From Mucilaginibacter terrae (GTDB lineage: Bacteria; Bacteroidota; Bacteroidia; Sphingobacteriales; Sphingobacteriaceae), in the NCBI RefSeq assembly GCF_031951985.1, contig NZ_JAVLVU010000001.1, positions 744,001 to 808,000 of the forward strand: a DNA stretch of 64,000 bases. Direction: 5' to 3'. Below, piece by piece: positions 44,968 through 53,638 of this stretch (position 1 is the first letter of the stretch; each line of letters opens with the position of its first letter). The notes beneath the pieces are model-generated. The model searched no databases and was not told where the DNA came from. It saw only the letters and a program-made list of their open reading frames with translations. A program made the translations under genes and the position numbers.

Positions 44968-45596
44968 AAAATAAAGGCCTTGTAATATCCGCAGTTGTAC
45001 TCTTTCTTTTAGTAAACACATCGTACTATTGGGAAGGGCAACTTGGTGTGCTGGCCTTTCCGGCCGATTTATTGTTAGTAATTGCATTCCTCATTCTTGC
45101 TATTGCGCTCATCAGGCAGTTTTATTTTTCAATAAAAGAGAGATTTAAAAACAAGCACAGAAGTATTATAATGGGCTTGTTAACCATTACCTTGGGATTG
45201 ATTTTATACCGTCCTGGCGGACTAATAGACTTTGATAAACTTGAAGGCAACGATGTTTTAATGGCTGAAAGAGAAGGTGCAGCTAATTGTATGACCGTTT
45301 TTAAACTCAAAGACAACTTTACATTCAAAGAAAGAAGTGTTTGTTTTGGTGTAGTAGAAGTTAAAGGACGTTATAGTTTAAAAAATGACACTATTTACTT
45401 TAATAATGTAAAAACAGGCTTATATACCGATGGCTTTTATATGTTTGCAGTTATAACACCTTCCATATACCAAAAAGACGGAAAGCATTTTGATATAACC
45501 TTATTTAAAAATAAAGGAGACAGTCTTGGATATACACTTCCAATAACTAAAAGCGAACTAAATCGAATAAAGAACGCCAAGTTGAGTCGTTATTAA
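44964..45596 (+). CDS. Hypothetical membrane protein coupled to serine hydrolase
   Basis: A 210-residue protein whose ATG overlaps the hydrolase stop by 4 bases. About three hydrophobic helices fill residues 5-90, followed by a soluble beta-rich part (AANCMTVFKLKDNFTFKERSVCFGVVEVKGRYSLKNDTIYFNN). The soluble part resembles lipocalin-like strand patterns of stress proteins but is not a recognised family. It ends 17 bases before the convergent cls stop with no hairpin between them. Confidence 0.65.
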   Translation: MKNKGLVISAVVLFLLVNTSYYWEGQLGVLAFPADLLLVIAFLILAIALIRQFYFSIKERFKNKHRSIIMGLLTITLGLILYRPGGLIDFDKLEGNDVLMAEREGAANCMTVFKLKDNFTFKERSVCFGVVEVKGRYSLKNDTIYFNNVKTGLYTDGFYMFAVITPSIYQKDGKHFDITLFKNKGDSLGYTLPITKSELNRIKNAKLSRY

Positions 45597-45613
45597 ATTT
45601 TACAGAGCCCTAT

Positions 45614-47071
45614 TTACAACAAAGGCGATAACAGCCTTGCCAGTCTTTCGGGCAAATGCTTGTACCACGGGCGTTTATCCCACTCGGCGGTGTTAATGAG
45701 CACGGCGTCTTTTAAATCGTTGGTAAAAACGTCTTTGAGTTGCTGGGCAATAGTTTTATCGTAAACAATAGTATTTACTTCGAAATTAAGGTCAAAGCTG
45801 CGATAATCCATATTGGCCGTACCTACAATACATAAACGGCTGTCAACCACCATAGTTTTGGCGTGGATGAAGCCTTTTTGATATTGGTATATCTTAACAC
45901 CCGCATCCAGCAAATCATCGTAATATGATTTGGCCGCATAATCAACAAATAACGAGTCGGAGCGTTCGGGCACCAAAAGTGTTACCTCTACCCCGCTCAG
46001 CACGGCCATGGTAAGGGCATCAATCAAACTATCGCCGGGTATAAAATAAGGGGTAGTGATACATATCTGGCTTTGTGCCTGGCTTATGGCACTAAGTAGT
46101 GATAGTAATATGGTCGATTGCTCTGAATCGGGGCCGCTGCCCACCACCTGTACAGTTACATCATTATCCCCTTCGGGATTGAGATCAAAGTACTTGCGGT
46201 TGGGTTCGAGATAAATGTCTGAGCAAAAATTCCAATCGCCTATAAATAAATATTGCAAATAGTAAGTGCCGGGGCCGTCGATCCGTAAGTGCGTATCGCG
46301 CCAATATAATTTATCAGGTTCACTGGGCGAATTAATATACCTGTCGCTCACGTTAATGCCACCTGTAAATGCCGTATGACCGTCGATGATAATAATTTTG
46401 CGGTGATTGCGGTAATTAAGCCTGTTGGCCAGGGCTAAAAACAGTATACGATAAAACGGATAGGCTTGCACTCCGGCCTCTTTCAATTCTTCTACCAAAT
46501 CATGGCGTATGGAGCGGCTGCCAAAATCATCGTAAATAAAGCGGACTTCAACACCTTGCCGGGCTTTTTCGATCAAAATGTTTTTGATCTCCTGGCCTAT
46601 GTTGCCGTCCTCAAAAATATAGTATTCGAGATGGATGTGATACTGCGCGTGTTTAAGGGCATCTATCACTTCCTTAAACTTTTCTTCGCCGTTAATCAAC
46701 AGTTTTACCCGGTTGCCACCAGTAAGTGGGCTCCAGCTGTTGGTAAGCGACAATTGCGCAAGCCGTTCAAACTGCCTTAACTCGGGAGATGCGTTTTGCA
46801 AGCGTTGTTCAAAAGCTACCGAAATTCGGTCTTGTATCTGCAACTGCAGTTGCGTGTCTTTAATGATTTTTTTGTCGTAGAGTCTGCGCTTACGGTAGTT
46901 TAAGCCAACCGAAAAGTAAATAATAGCGCCAATAACGGGCAAAAAGATGGTAAGAAGTAAGTATGCAAGTGTTTTAGCCGATGACCGTGTATCATAAATA
47001 ATTCTGAAACAAACGGCGGTTACGCCCAGTATATACAAAACTTCGGTTACTGTTACCCAGTCAAAACGCAT
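45614..47071 (-). CDS. cls: Cardiolipin synthase (phospholipase D family)
   Basis: A 485-residue inner-membrane enzyme that condenses two phosphatidylglycerols into cardiolipin. Two membrane helices at residues 7-60 with PLDNase_N-type sequence (SSAKTLAYLLLTIFLPVIGAIIYFSVG) precede two HKD motifs: HRKIIIIDGHTAFTGG (about 224) and HAKTMVVDSRLCIVGTANMD (about 403). Length matches ClsA. The start region abuts a 367-base gap with no gene. Confidence 0.95.
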   Translation of the reverse strand: MRFDWVTVTEVLYILGVTAVCFRIIYDTRSSAKTLAYLLLTIFLPVIGAIIYFSVGLNYRKRRLYDKKIIKDTQLQLQIQDRISVAFEQRLQNASPELRQFERLAQLSLTNSWSPLTGGNRVKLLINGEEKFKEVIDALKHAQYHIHLEYYIFEDGNIGQEIKNILIEKARQGVEVRFIYDDFGSRSIRHDLVEELKEAGVQAYPFYRILFLALANRLNYRNHRKIIIIDGHTAFTGGINVSDRYINSPSEPDKLYWRDTHLRIDGPGTYYLQYLFIGDWNFCSDIYLEPNRKYFDLNPEGDNDVTVQVVGSGPDSEQSTILLSLLSAISQAQSQICITTPYFIPGDSLIDALTMAVLSGVEVTLLVPERSDSLFVDYAAKSYYDDLLDAGVKIYQYQKGFIHAKTMVVDSRLCIVGTANMDYRSFDLNFEVNTIVYDKTIAQQLKDVFTNDLKDAVLINTAEWDKRPWYKHLPERLARLLSPLL

Positions 47072-47438
47072 GAGGCTTTACTTAAATAAACAGGCAATGG
47101 TTGAATATACCTGCGGTTCAAACTTAGTTAACTAACAACACAAACCACTATATGTTGTACAAAGTATTGCAACTGTATGATAAACCAAAGTTATAGGCAT
47201 AAAAAAACACCGCTGCTCCAAGGGCGGTGTTTTTATTATTTTTGAAAACTATTATTATTAACTCAAACAAAAGAACGGGAAGCAATATCTTGTAATAACT
47301 ATCTTTTTAGTTGCTTTTATTAATAGACGTGAGTTATACAGGATTGTTGCATGCTATGTAAATTTTAACATAGCAGCCCGTTTATATGGTTATAAATCAT
47401 AGTTAAATATGCTACAAGCCCACTGTTTGGTTTGATGA
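47072..47438. other. Intergenic region with hairpins, no gene
   Basis: No coding region longer than about 40 codons is visible. It holds the terminator-like hairpin at 47203-47234 and an 8-bp dyad (47352-47375, TGCTATGT/ACATAGCA). It could be the 3' untranslated end of the DUF4249 transcript or encode a small RNA on the minus strand; nothing further is seen. Confidence 0.5.
47203..47234. terminator. Terminator-like hairpin, free-standing
   Basis: AAAAACACCGC (47203-47213) pairs with GCGGTGTTTTT (47224-47234), with A and T runs. It lies 205 bases beyond the DUF4249 stop, so on the minus strand it may end that transcript or a small RNA. Confidence 0.7.
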
Positions 47439-48266
47439 TTAGTATTGAGTTATTCTTAACCGAAGCGTATCGGTTTGCATGGCTGTAAATATGCCAAAAC
47501 CGTTCACAATATTTCCCGGCGGATTAGTGAGTTTTTGAGATGAAGAATTGGTATTACTGGTGAGCACATCTGAGTATTCTTTGTTTACGGCATACAATAT
47601 TACACGGTAAACACCTATGTAATCAAATATGCGATAGTAAGCATCATAGCTATCGGTTTGCTTTACGTTTAATGTAAAGTTTACCGGCCTGTTGCTTCGC
47701 AAATTTGCTTTAGCCGGACTTTTATCATCGTTTTTAAATATGATTACGTGATATAACGAATCAGGATTACTCCATTTATATGTTACGGCAATTGAATCAG
47801 CCTCACCTGTAAACGGATTTCCGGCTCCGCCAACAGTATTGGTGTATGGCACATTAATAGAATCTTTTGTGGCAGTAAAACTCTTAGGTTTGGCCGGCAT
47901 AACTGTACTGGCCGAAACTTTAATGCCATTGTATTCAAAAGTGAGTGTATAAATTTTGCCAGCAATTAAAAAGTTTTCATCGGCATGAGAATAAGTTCCT
48001 GTCGCACTTTCGGTAAGGGTAACATTTTGGCTGCCATTACTTATTTGTAATTGCAGGCCGCTTATCAAAGTACCATAAGTGGCAGTATCGGTTAAACCCT
48101 TTTGCTGGTAAACTTTTACTTTTAACGGCTGCCCCGGAATGAGATAACTTTCTATTACAGGTTGACTTTCCACACCGCTTGCCGACTCTTTTTTACATGC
48201 AGCATGCAGCATAATTATAAATATAACCGATAGTATAACTATTACGTTGAGTGTTTTTTTAAGCAT
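47439..48266 (-). CDS. DUF4249 domain lipoprotein
   Basis: A 275-residue outer-membrane-type lipoprotein (MLKKTLNVIVILSVIFIIMLHAAC lipobox, Cys24). The mature part is beta-rich (SQPVIESYLIPGQPLKVKVYQQKGL, then GTYSHADENFLIAGKIYTLTFEYNGIKVSASTVMPAKP) and matches the DUF4249 pattern. DUF4249 genes regularly follow TonB-dependent receptor genes in Bacteroidota and probably code a surface partner that helps load the receptor, in the way SusD helps SusC. Its ATG overlaps the receptor stop by one base. Confidence 0.88.
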   Translation of the reverse strand: MLKKTLNVIVILSVIFIIMLHAACKKESASGVESQPVIESYLIPGQPLKVKVYQQKGLTDTATYGTLISGLQLQISNGSQNVTLTESATGTYSHADENFLIAGKIYTLTFEYNGIKVSASTVMPAKPKSFTATKDSINVPYTNTVGGAGNPFTGEADSIAVTYKWSNPDSLYHVIIFKNDDKSPAKANLRSNRPVNFTLNVKQTDSYDAYYRIFDYIGVYRVILYAVNKEYSDVLTSNTNSSSQKLTNPPGNIVNGFGIFTAMQTDTLRLRITQY

Positions 48267-51079
48267 TATTTTAGTTTTAAGCTAAGGGTTATGTTTGGGG
48301 TTAAACCAAGGTATTTAACCTGTGTAGTAATTATTTGGTTGCCTTGCAGGTAATAATCGTTATACCACGTATTTACATGATTGTAAGCATTAAACAACGA
48401 GAAGCTTATGCTGCCTACCTTACGGCCATCGATCTTTAGTAAATCATAAGTTGCCGAAAGGTCAAGGCGATGATATGCTGGCAAACGTTCTCCGTTTTTG
48501 GCGCTGATGCTCATGTAAGTCATTTGGTTACCATCGAGCGTGTTTATGGTATAACTACCCAACGGAGCAGTGTAAGGGTGCCCGGTACTGAAAATAAATA
48601 CGGCCGAAAAACTCCAACGCTGCAGGTGGTACATGTTCACCCATTTAAATTCGTGCCTTATATCCTGGTTTGATGAAAAATAGCTATCGCCGTAATTAGG
48701 GAACTTGCTTTTAGCTTCGCCCAGCGTGTAGCTCAGCCAGCCGGTATATACCCCGGCTTTTTTTTGCAGCATCATTTCAATACCGCGCGAATAACCCTCA
48801 CCGTTGTAAAAGTTTTCAGTAACGGTGGTGGTATTGCTTTGACTGGGCATCATCATGCCCTGTCCGCCAGTATTCCCCCCTACCTGCCGTATAGAATATT
48901 CGCTCAAACCCCGCAGGCGCTTATAGTAACCTTCCACATCAAATAAAAAGTTATCGTTCTCCACACTAAAACCACCAATAAAATGGTCGGCATATGCAAC
49001 CGGAATGCTTGTATTATTGGCCAGTACCCAAAAGTTACGGTCCCCAGAAATTACATCTTCCCGGGTTACCTGTTTGGTAAACTGGTAAAACCGGCCCGTA
49101 GCGCCTTTCAATTTAAAGTTGTTGGTAATATCATAAGTGGCCGATAGACGAGGCTCGGTATAAAATTTACCCGTAGGCGTAAAATAAGTGGTACGTAAGC
49201 CCGGTTGAATATGCAGATTAGCACTTGGATCATACTCTAACTCGGTAAATGCACCGGCAACTGTGCCGCTATTATTTTGGTTGATGAGTTGTATGGTATC
49301 GTTTTGAAGATAGTTGTACTTGATACGCAGATATGAGCCGTACCCTCCAAACAACAGCTTTGCTTTTGAACCTGCACGCCATTCCCAGTCTGATTTTATG
49401 CTGTAATCGTTTAAACGATTGGTTTCAACCATTCCATTGTTAATCTGGCGGGTGCTGCCGCTATCGGTTACGCTACCTGTTGTACCGCGGTTGCGGTCGC
49501 TGTAAAAGCCCGAATAACTCACTACCGTGTTGCCAAACAGCTTTTGACCTGCATTGGTAGTCCATTTTAAGCTGGTGCCAAGGTTGCCGGTGCGCAAATT
49601 ATCATTAATGGTTAAATCGGAGCTGCTAGTGCTTAAAAATGATGGAAAGTTGAGCTTGCGGCCGTTATCTAAATGGTCGGTTCCATTATATAAACTCCAT
49701 GAAAATGAGTTTTTAGTTGACGGCGTAAATGTATATTTAGCGTTTACATCATAAAAATAAGATGACGGAGTGGTTTGGTTGGCAAAACCTCCCCCACCAG
49801 GGCCGCCACGGCCACCGCCGCCAAATCCGCCGCCTGTTGGAGCGGTATTAGTGGTGGTAGAGGTATTAAACTGGCCGAAAATTTTATCATATAAGGGACC
49901 CTGGTACGAGCGCCTGAATGCTACCAACGCAGTAGATTTACTTCCTACCGGGGTTTCGGCATAAATATTTGTACTGAGCAAACCTAAATCACCACCTATA
50001 TTGGTTTCGTTTTTGTTGCCGTCTTTGCCCCTTATTTCGGTTACACTGCTTAACCTGCCGCCGTATTTGGCGGTATAGCCACCTTTGTACAAATCAACAT
50101 CGCGCACGGCATTGGTGTTAAACGCGCTGAAGAAGCCATAAAGGTGATCGACCTGGTAAACGGTAAAGCCATCAAACGTAACCAGGTTTTGGTCGGGCGT
50201 ACCACCGCGTACGTATGCTCCTGATGACGACTCATTGGTAGCACTAACGCCCGGCATCAGCTGAAACGATCGCATAATGTCGCGCTCGCCAATACTGGGG
50301 AGCTTATCGAGCGCGGCTGGAGTTAACTGTAGCACGCTCACCTTTTTGCTATCGGTGTTTAACACACCAGCCTTTTTACCTACCACTTCAACCTCGTTAA
50401 GTGTATTGTTCATGTTAGGAAACAGTGACAGTGTGAGCATACCCATAATGTTTTGGTGAGTGAGCCTGAAAGCATCATTTTGGTAGCCCATGAAAGATGC
50501 CTCAACCACCGATGTATCAGTCGGCACATTCATAATGGTAAAGTTTCCGCTGGAGTTGGTAAGCACGCTTAAATCGCTGTTCCTGATTTTCACAATGGCG
50601 CCGGGCAAGGCCTCGCCGGTATTTTGATCGGTTACGCGACCGGTTATGGCAAACTTAAATTTTTGAGGTGGCCCATTAGGCGCTTCGAGTTTTTGAGGTT
50701 GAATTACCGCCATATTTTTGCGCATATTCTTCAGGCGACGCAAGCGTACCAAATCATCGGGGCGCTCCATGATGTACACTGTACCGTCGTTTTCGATCCA
50801 GTAACGCAAACTATGCTCACTACAAACGCTTTTAAGCATATCCATCAATGTTTCGTTGAAAAAGCGTGCGTTCACATCGTACTTCTCTATTACTTCGCGC
50901 TCATAAAAAATTGGTAGCTTGTATTTCATGGATATGGTATCGAGCATTTTATCCATGGTGCAGGTAAAAAAATGGTTAATTACCTGTTTTTTTAAAACTT
51001 GCTTGGTTTGCTGGGCATAAGCTATCGAAACTGAAAGGCTTAGCACAATTACAAGGGAGGTAGAAATTCTCTTCATCAA
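48266..51079 (-). CDS. TonB-dependent receptor with STN and carboxypeptidase-like domains
   Basis: A 937-residue outer-membrane receptor. A signal peptide (to AYAQQ) is followed by an STN (secretin/TonB short N-terminal) domain (residues about 30-110, HFFTCTMDKMLDTISMKYKLPIFYEREV...GTVYIMERP), a carboxypeptidase-regulatory-like domain (FAITGRVTDQNTGEALPGAIVKI), a plug domain (LPSIGERDIMRSFQLMPGVSATNESSSGAYVRGGTPDQNLVTFDGFTVY) and a 22-strand barrel. A Gly-rich loop (GGGFGGGGRGGPGGGG) is in an extracellular part. STN domains usually signal to a FecR anti-sigma protein, but none is adjacent; a LytTR regulator gene lies upstream. Substrate unknown. Confidence 0.93.
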   Translation of the reverse strand: MMKRISTSLVIVLSLSVSIAYAQQTKQVLKKQVINHFFTCTMDKMLDTISMKYKLPIFYEREVIEKYDVNARFFNETLMDMLKSVCSEHSLRYWIENDGTVYIMERPDDLVRLRRLKNMRKNMAVIQPQKLEAPNGPPQKFKFAITGRVTDQNTGEALPGAIVKIRNSDLSVLTNSSGNFTIMNVPTDTSVVEASFMGYQNDAFRLTHQNIMGMLTLSLFPNMNNTLNEVEVVGKKAGVLNTDSKKVSVLQLTPAALDKLPSIGERDIMRSFQLMPGVSATNESSSGAYVRGGTPDQNLVTFDGFTVYQVDHLYGFFSAFNTNAVRDVDLYKGGYTAKYGGRLSSVTEIRGKDGNKNETNIGGDLGLLSTNIYAETPVGSKSTALVAFRRSYQGPLYDKIFGQFNTSTTTNTAPTGGGFGGGGRGGPGGGGFANQTTPSSYFYDVNAKYTFTPSTKNSFSWSLYNGTDHLDNGRKLNFPSFLSTSSSDLTINDNLRTGNLGTSLKWTTNAGQKLFGNTVVSYSGFYSDRNRGTTGSVTDSGSTRQINNGMVETNRLNDYSIKSDWEWRAGSKAKLLFGGYGSYLRIKYNYLQNDTIQLINQNNSGTVAGAFTELEYDPSANLHIQPGLRTTYFTPTGKFYTEPRLSATYDITNNFKLKGATGRFYQFTKQVTREDVISGDRNFWVLANNTSIPVAYADHFIGGFSVENDNFLFDVEGYYKRLRGLSEYSIRQVGGNTGGQGMMMPSQSNTTTVTENFYNGEGYSRGIEMMLQKKAGVYTGWLSYTLGEAKSKFPNYGDSYFSSNQDIRHEFKWVNMYHLQRWSFSAVFIFSTGHPYTAPLGSYTINTLDGNQMTYMSISAKNGERLPAYHRLDLSATYDLLKIDGRKVGSISFSLFNAYNHVNTWYNDYYLQGNQIITTQVKYLGLTPNITLSLKLK

Positions 51080-51190
51080 CTAAATCGGGGTGCTTGGGAA
51101 ACCGAATTTGCTTTATAAGCACATAACCACGAAATAAATGAGATAAGGCACAACTATATGTAGACCAAATAGCCTGTTGTGCCGAAGTGT

Positions 51191-51907
51191 CTACTGCACT
51201 TTACCTGTCATTCGGCTAATAGCATCCTTGTAATTATCGCTGTACGGCACCTCGGCATCAGCCACCTTAATGCGCCCTTTACGAATAGAATGCACATGGT
51301 TAAGGTTTACAATGTATGATTTATGTACCCTGTAAAAATCGGCAGCCGGCAACTGCTCTTCCAAAGATTTAATAGTTATGCGGGATAAGATTGGTTTAGG
51401 TAAATTAGTTGCGTACAGCTTCACATAATCTTTTAAGCCTTCTATATAAGTAATATCATCATGGCTTATTTTAATCAAATTATAATCGGCATATAAAAAC
51501 AGGAAGCGCCTGGTGGTAGCGGCGGATTCGGTGTTATGAGATTGCCGCTTGTTGGCTTCAAATATGGTTATTGCCTTATTGCAGGCTTTTAAAAACCTAT
51601 CTAACGCAACAGGTTTCAGCAAGTAATCTACCACATCAAGTTCAAACCCATCAATTGCAAACTCCTGGTAGGCCGTAACAAATATTACCAACGGTTTTTG
51701 TTGCATACTGCGCACCAATTGCAGCCCGTTAATACCAGGCATCTGTATATCGCAAAATATGAGATCAACGGGCTGTTCCTGCATAATTTGTATGGCTTGT
51801 ACGGCATTGCGGCACATACCCACCAATACAAGGTTGGGTATCTTCTTTATATTGTCTTCCAGCAGTTCGAGCGCCAGCGGCTCATCATCTATAATTAAAC
51901 AGCGCAT
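51191..51907 (-). CDS. LytTR-family response regulator
   Basis: A 238-residue two-domain regulator. The receiver has Asp7/Asp8, phosphoacceptor Asp53 in IFCDIQMPGING, Thr78 and Lys98 (YLLKPV). The C-terminal LytTR DNA-binding domain (about 138-236) has FLFLYADYNLIKISHDDITYIEGLKDYVKLY, SLEEQLPAADFYRVHKSYIVNLNHV and VPYSDNYKDAI. It overlaps the truncated kinase gene by one base (TAATG), and the receptor gene begins 111 bases downstream. It may control the receptor operon. Confidence 0.93.
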   Translation of the reverse strand: MRCLIIDDEPLALELLEDNIKKIPNLVLVGMCRNAVQAIQIMQEQPVDLIFCDIQMPGINGLQLVRSMQQKPLVIFVTAYQEFAIDGFELDVVDYLLKPVALDRFLKACNKAITIFEANKRQSHNTESAATTRRFLFLYADYNLIKISHDDITYIEGLKDYVKLYATNLPKPILSRITIKSLEEQLPAADFYRVHKSYIVNLNHVHSIRKGRIKVADAEVPYSDNYKDAISRMTGKVQ

Positions 51908-52332
51908 TAGTTAAAATGTATTTGTAGTATTACGAGGTATGTATTGAGGCAATAATCGCGGTAAAGCAAGTGAGTCCCGGGGTAAAGGCTTTCGAGTTTT
52001 TGCTTAATGCGCATATAAACTACACGGGTACGTTCGTCATGTATTTGATTACTTGTACGGTAGTGTACACTAAACGTAAGGCTGTTACTATTAAGCTGTA
52101 AATCGAACATAATCGCCGGCGCATCTACTTTAAATACCCCAAACCTAAAGGCATCATTTATTAAGGGCAGCAACATATCATGCTCTACGTTGTATGAGTT
52201 GCTACCAATATCGGTATGCAGATTTATGTAAGCCATGTTGGCATAATGCTGTTTATATTGATTGATATAAGTGCACAAATAGTTTGCTTCCAGCTCGGCC
52301 CGCAGTTGTGTTTGATATGTTGAATTGTGCAT
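51907..52332 (-). CDS. Truncated LytS-type kinase ATPase domain (probable pseudokinase)
   Basis: A 141-residue protein with no signal or membrane segment. It aligns by eye with the last 130 residues of the complete kinase at 52563-53636: LRAELEANYLCTYIN corresponds to LSKEIEYVKSYID, MLLPLINDAFRFG to LLIPFVENAFKHG, and IKQKLESLYPGTHLLYRDYCLNTYLVILQI to VKRRLDILYPHKHKLHIHPQQNSF.... The phospho-accepting His region is absent, the N-box Asn-Ala-Phe is altered (Asn59-Asp-Ala-Phe), and the Gly-rich ATP lid (SGIGL) is replaced by TRVVYM. Catalysis therefore seems lost. It is coupled to the LytTR regulator and may act as a binding or decoy partner. Confidence 0.75.
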   Translation of the reverse strand: MHNSTYQTQLRAELEANYLCTYINQYKQHYANMAYINLHTDIGSNSYNVEHDMLLPLINDAFRFGVFKVDAPAIMFDLQLNSNSLTFSVHYRTSNQIHDERTRVVYMRIKQKLESLYPGTHLLYRDYCLNTYLVILQIHFN

Positions 52333-52397
52333 ACGTTTATGCTATTATTTTCATCATATAACCGCATAGTTAGATCAAATATTACCCTAAAACAGCC

Positions 52398-52427
52398 ATG
52401 TATAGATATAAGGGTGAAATGTATAGA
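52398..52427. promoter_or_regulatory. Direct repeat with 21-bp period (LytTR-like operator geometry)
   Basis: ATGTATAGA occurs at 52398-52406 and again at 52419-52427, with 12 bases between, i.e. 21 bases start to start, two helical turns. LytTR proteins bind pairs of 9-bp direct repeats separated by 12-13 bases. The sequence differs from the AgrA consensus. The complement TCTATACAT is also at 52496-52504. Confidence 0.45.
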
Positions 52428-52509
52428 CGAATGCCTTTTGTAGTCACAACCATTGCAGTCATTTGTAATAAAAATTACGCCTCTTAAAGCATTCGTCTAT
52501 ACATTTCAC
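52414..52509. repeat. 21-bp perfect inverted repeat spanning the divergent promoter region
   Basis: Arms at 52414-52434 (GTGAAATGTATAGACGAATG, then C) and 52489-52509 are perfect reverse complements, 54 bases apart, with weaker similarity continuing outside the arms (ATAAG.G). The region lies between the divergent truncated-kinase and kinase genes. Confidence 0.85.
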
Positions 52510-52562
52510 GCTCTTATCTCATTACTACTGTAGCTACATAAATTGTTGCTTTATTTGCAATA

Positions 52563-53636
52563 ATGAAAAAATTGATCGGGAAGCCGTGGATATACAACTC
52601 TATACCTGTGTTGGTATGGTTCCTGTTACTTGTGCTTCCATTTATATCGGGTCCGGCTAATCTACCGCATAACATCCGCCAGCATTTTATTATAAATGTA
52701 GTTATTAATAACTTTCTGTTACTGTGTATATTTTATCTTCATACTTACTTTATATATCCGCTATTAAAATCAAAGAGTATTGCCGCTTACGTAATATCAC
52801 TGGTTATACTATTAGGTTTGTTTTGGTTGTACTCTTACTTTTGGGGGGCAGTACAGCCTCCGCATCATAACGAAGCTGTAACCGGCCCAGGTATGTTTAA
52901 AGACCAGCATAAGCCGCCATTTAACCGCGGCGACCGCAAACCATACATGGTTATATTTGGTCCATTGATTGCGTTGCTATGCAGTTATTGTTATCGGATT
53001 ATATTGGATGATGCTGCCCGCCAGCAACTGAATAAAGAGCGTGAAACTATTCACCTTAAAACTGAGCTTAATTTTTTGCGATCGCAGATAAGTCCGCACT
53101 TTATGTTTAATGTATTGAATAACCTGGTAGCGTTGGCCCGCAAAAAAAGTGACGATCTGGAACCTGCAATCGTAAATCTTTCGCAAATAATGCGGTACAT
53201 GCTTTATGAAAGTGATGATAACCGGGTTAATCTTTCTAAAGAAATTGAATACGTTAAAAGTTATATTGATTTACAGATGCTGCGTTATGGCAGCGAAGTA
53301 ACTATTAAGTTTAATGTAAACGGAGATCCTGAATTATTTATGATCGAGCCAATGCTCCTGATTCCGTTTGTGGAAAACGCATTTAAGCACGGAACAGGTA
53401 TGATAGAAAAGCCGTTGATAATAATTTCGCTAAATATTATGGAGGAAGAACGTTTGTTAAAATTTGTGGTTTTAAACCCGGTTACCGATGCCGGTGGTTC
53501 AAAAGACGACAGTTCGGGTATTGGCTTAACCAATGTTAAACGCCGCCTGGATATACTATACCCTCACAAGCATAAACTCCACATTCATCCGCAACAAAAT
53601 TCGTTTAAAACTGAGTTGGTTTTGCAACTGGCTTAA
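52563..53636 (+). CDS. LytS-type sensor histidine kinase
   Basis: A 357-residue membrane kinase. About four membrane segments lie in residues 14-145; a Pro/His-rich loop (VQPPHHNEAVTGPGMFKDQHKPPFN) sits between the third and fourth. The phospho-accepting His179 is in FLRSQISPHFMFNVLNNL; the ATPase domain has the N-box LIPFVENAFKHG (Asn272) and the G-box SGIGLTNVKRR (318-328). This is the complete partner for the LytTR regulator at 51191-51907, encoded divergently across a 230-bp region with palindromic and direct repeats. Stimulus unknown. Confidence 0.93.
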   Translation: MKKLIGKPWIYNSIPVLVWFLLLVLPFISGPANLPHNIRQHFIINVVINNFLLLCIFYLHTYFIYPLLKSKSIAAYVISLVILLGLFWLYSYFWGAVQPPHHNEAVTGPGMFKDQHKPPFNRGDRKPYMVIFGPLIALLCSYCYRIILDDAARQQLNKERETIHLKTELNFLRSQISPHFMFNVLNNLVALARKKSDDLEPAIVNLSQIMRYMLYESDDNRVNLSKEIEYVKSYIDLQMLRYGSEVTIKFNVNGDPELFMIEPMLLIPFVENAFKHGTGMIEKPLIIISLNIMEEERLLKFVVLNPVTDAGGSKDDSSGIGLTNVKRRLDILYPHKHKLHIHPQQNSFKTELVLQLA

Positions 53637-53638
53637 GG

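Noticed and set aside
51147..51183. Dyad GGCACAAC/GTTGTGCC between the LytTR regulator and receptor genes as terminator
   Set aside because: The loop is 21 bases and no T-run follows on the minus strand. It may be regulatory but cannot be supported.
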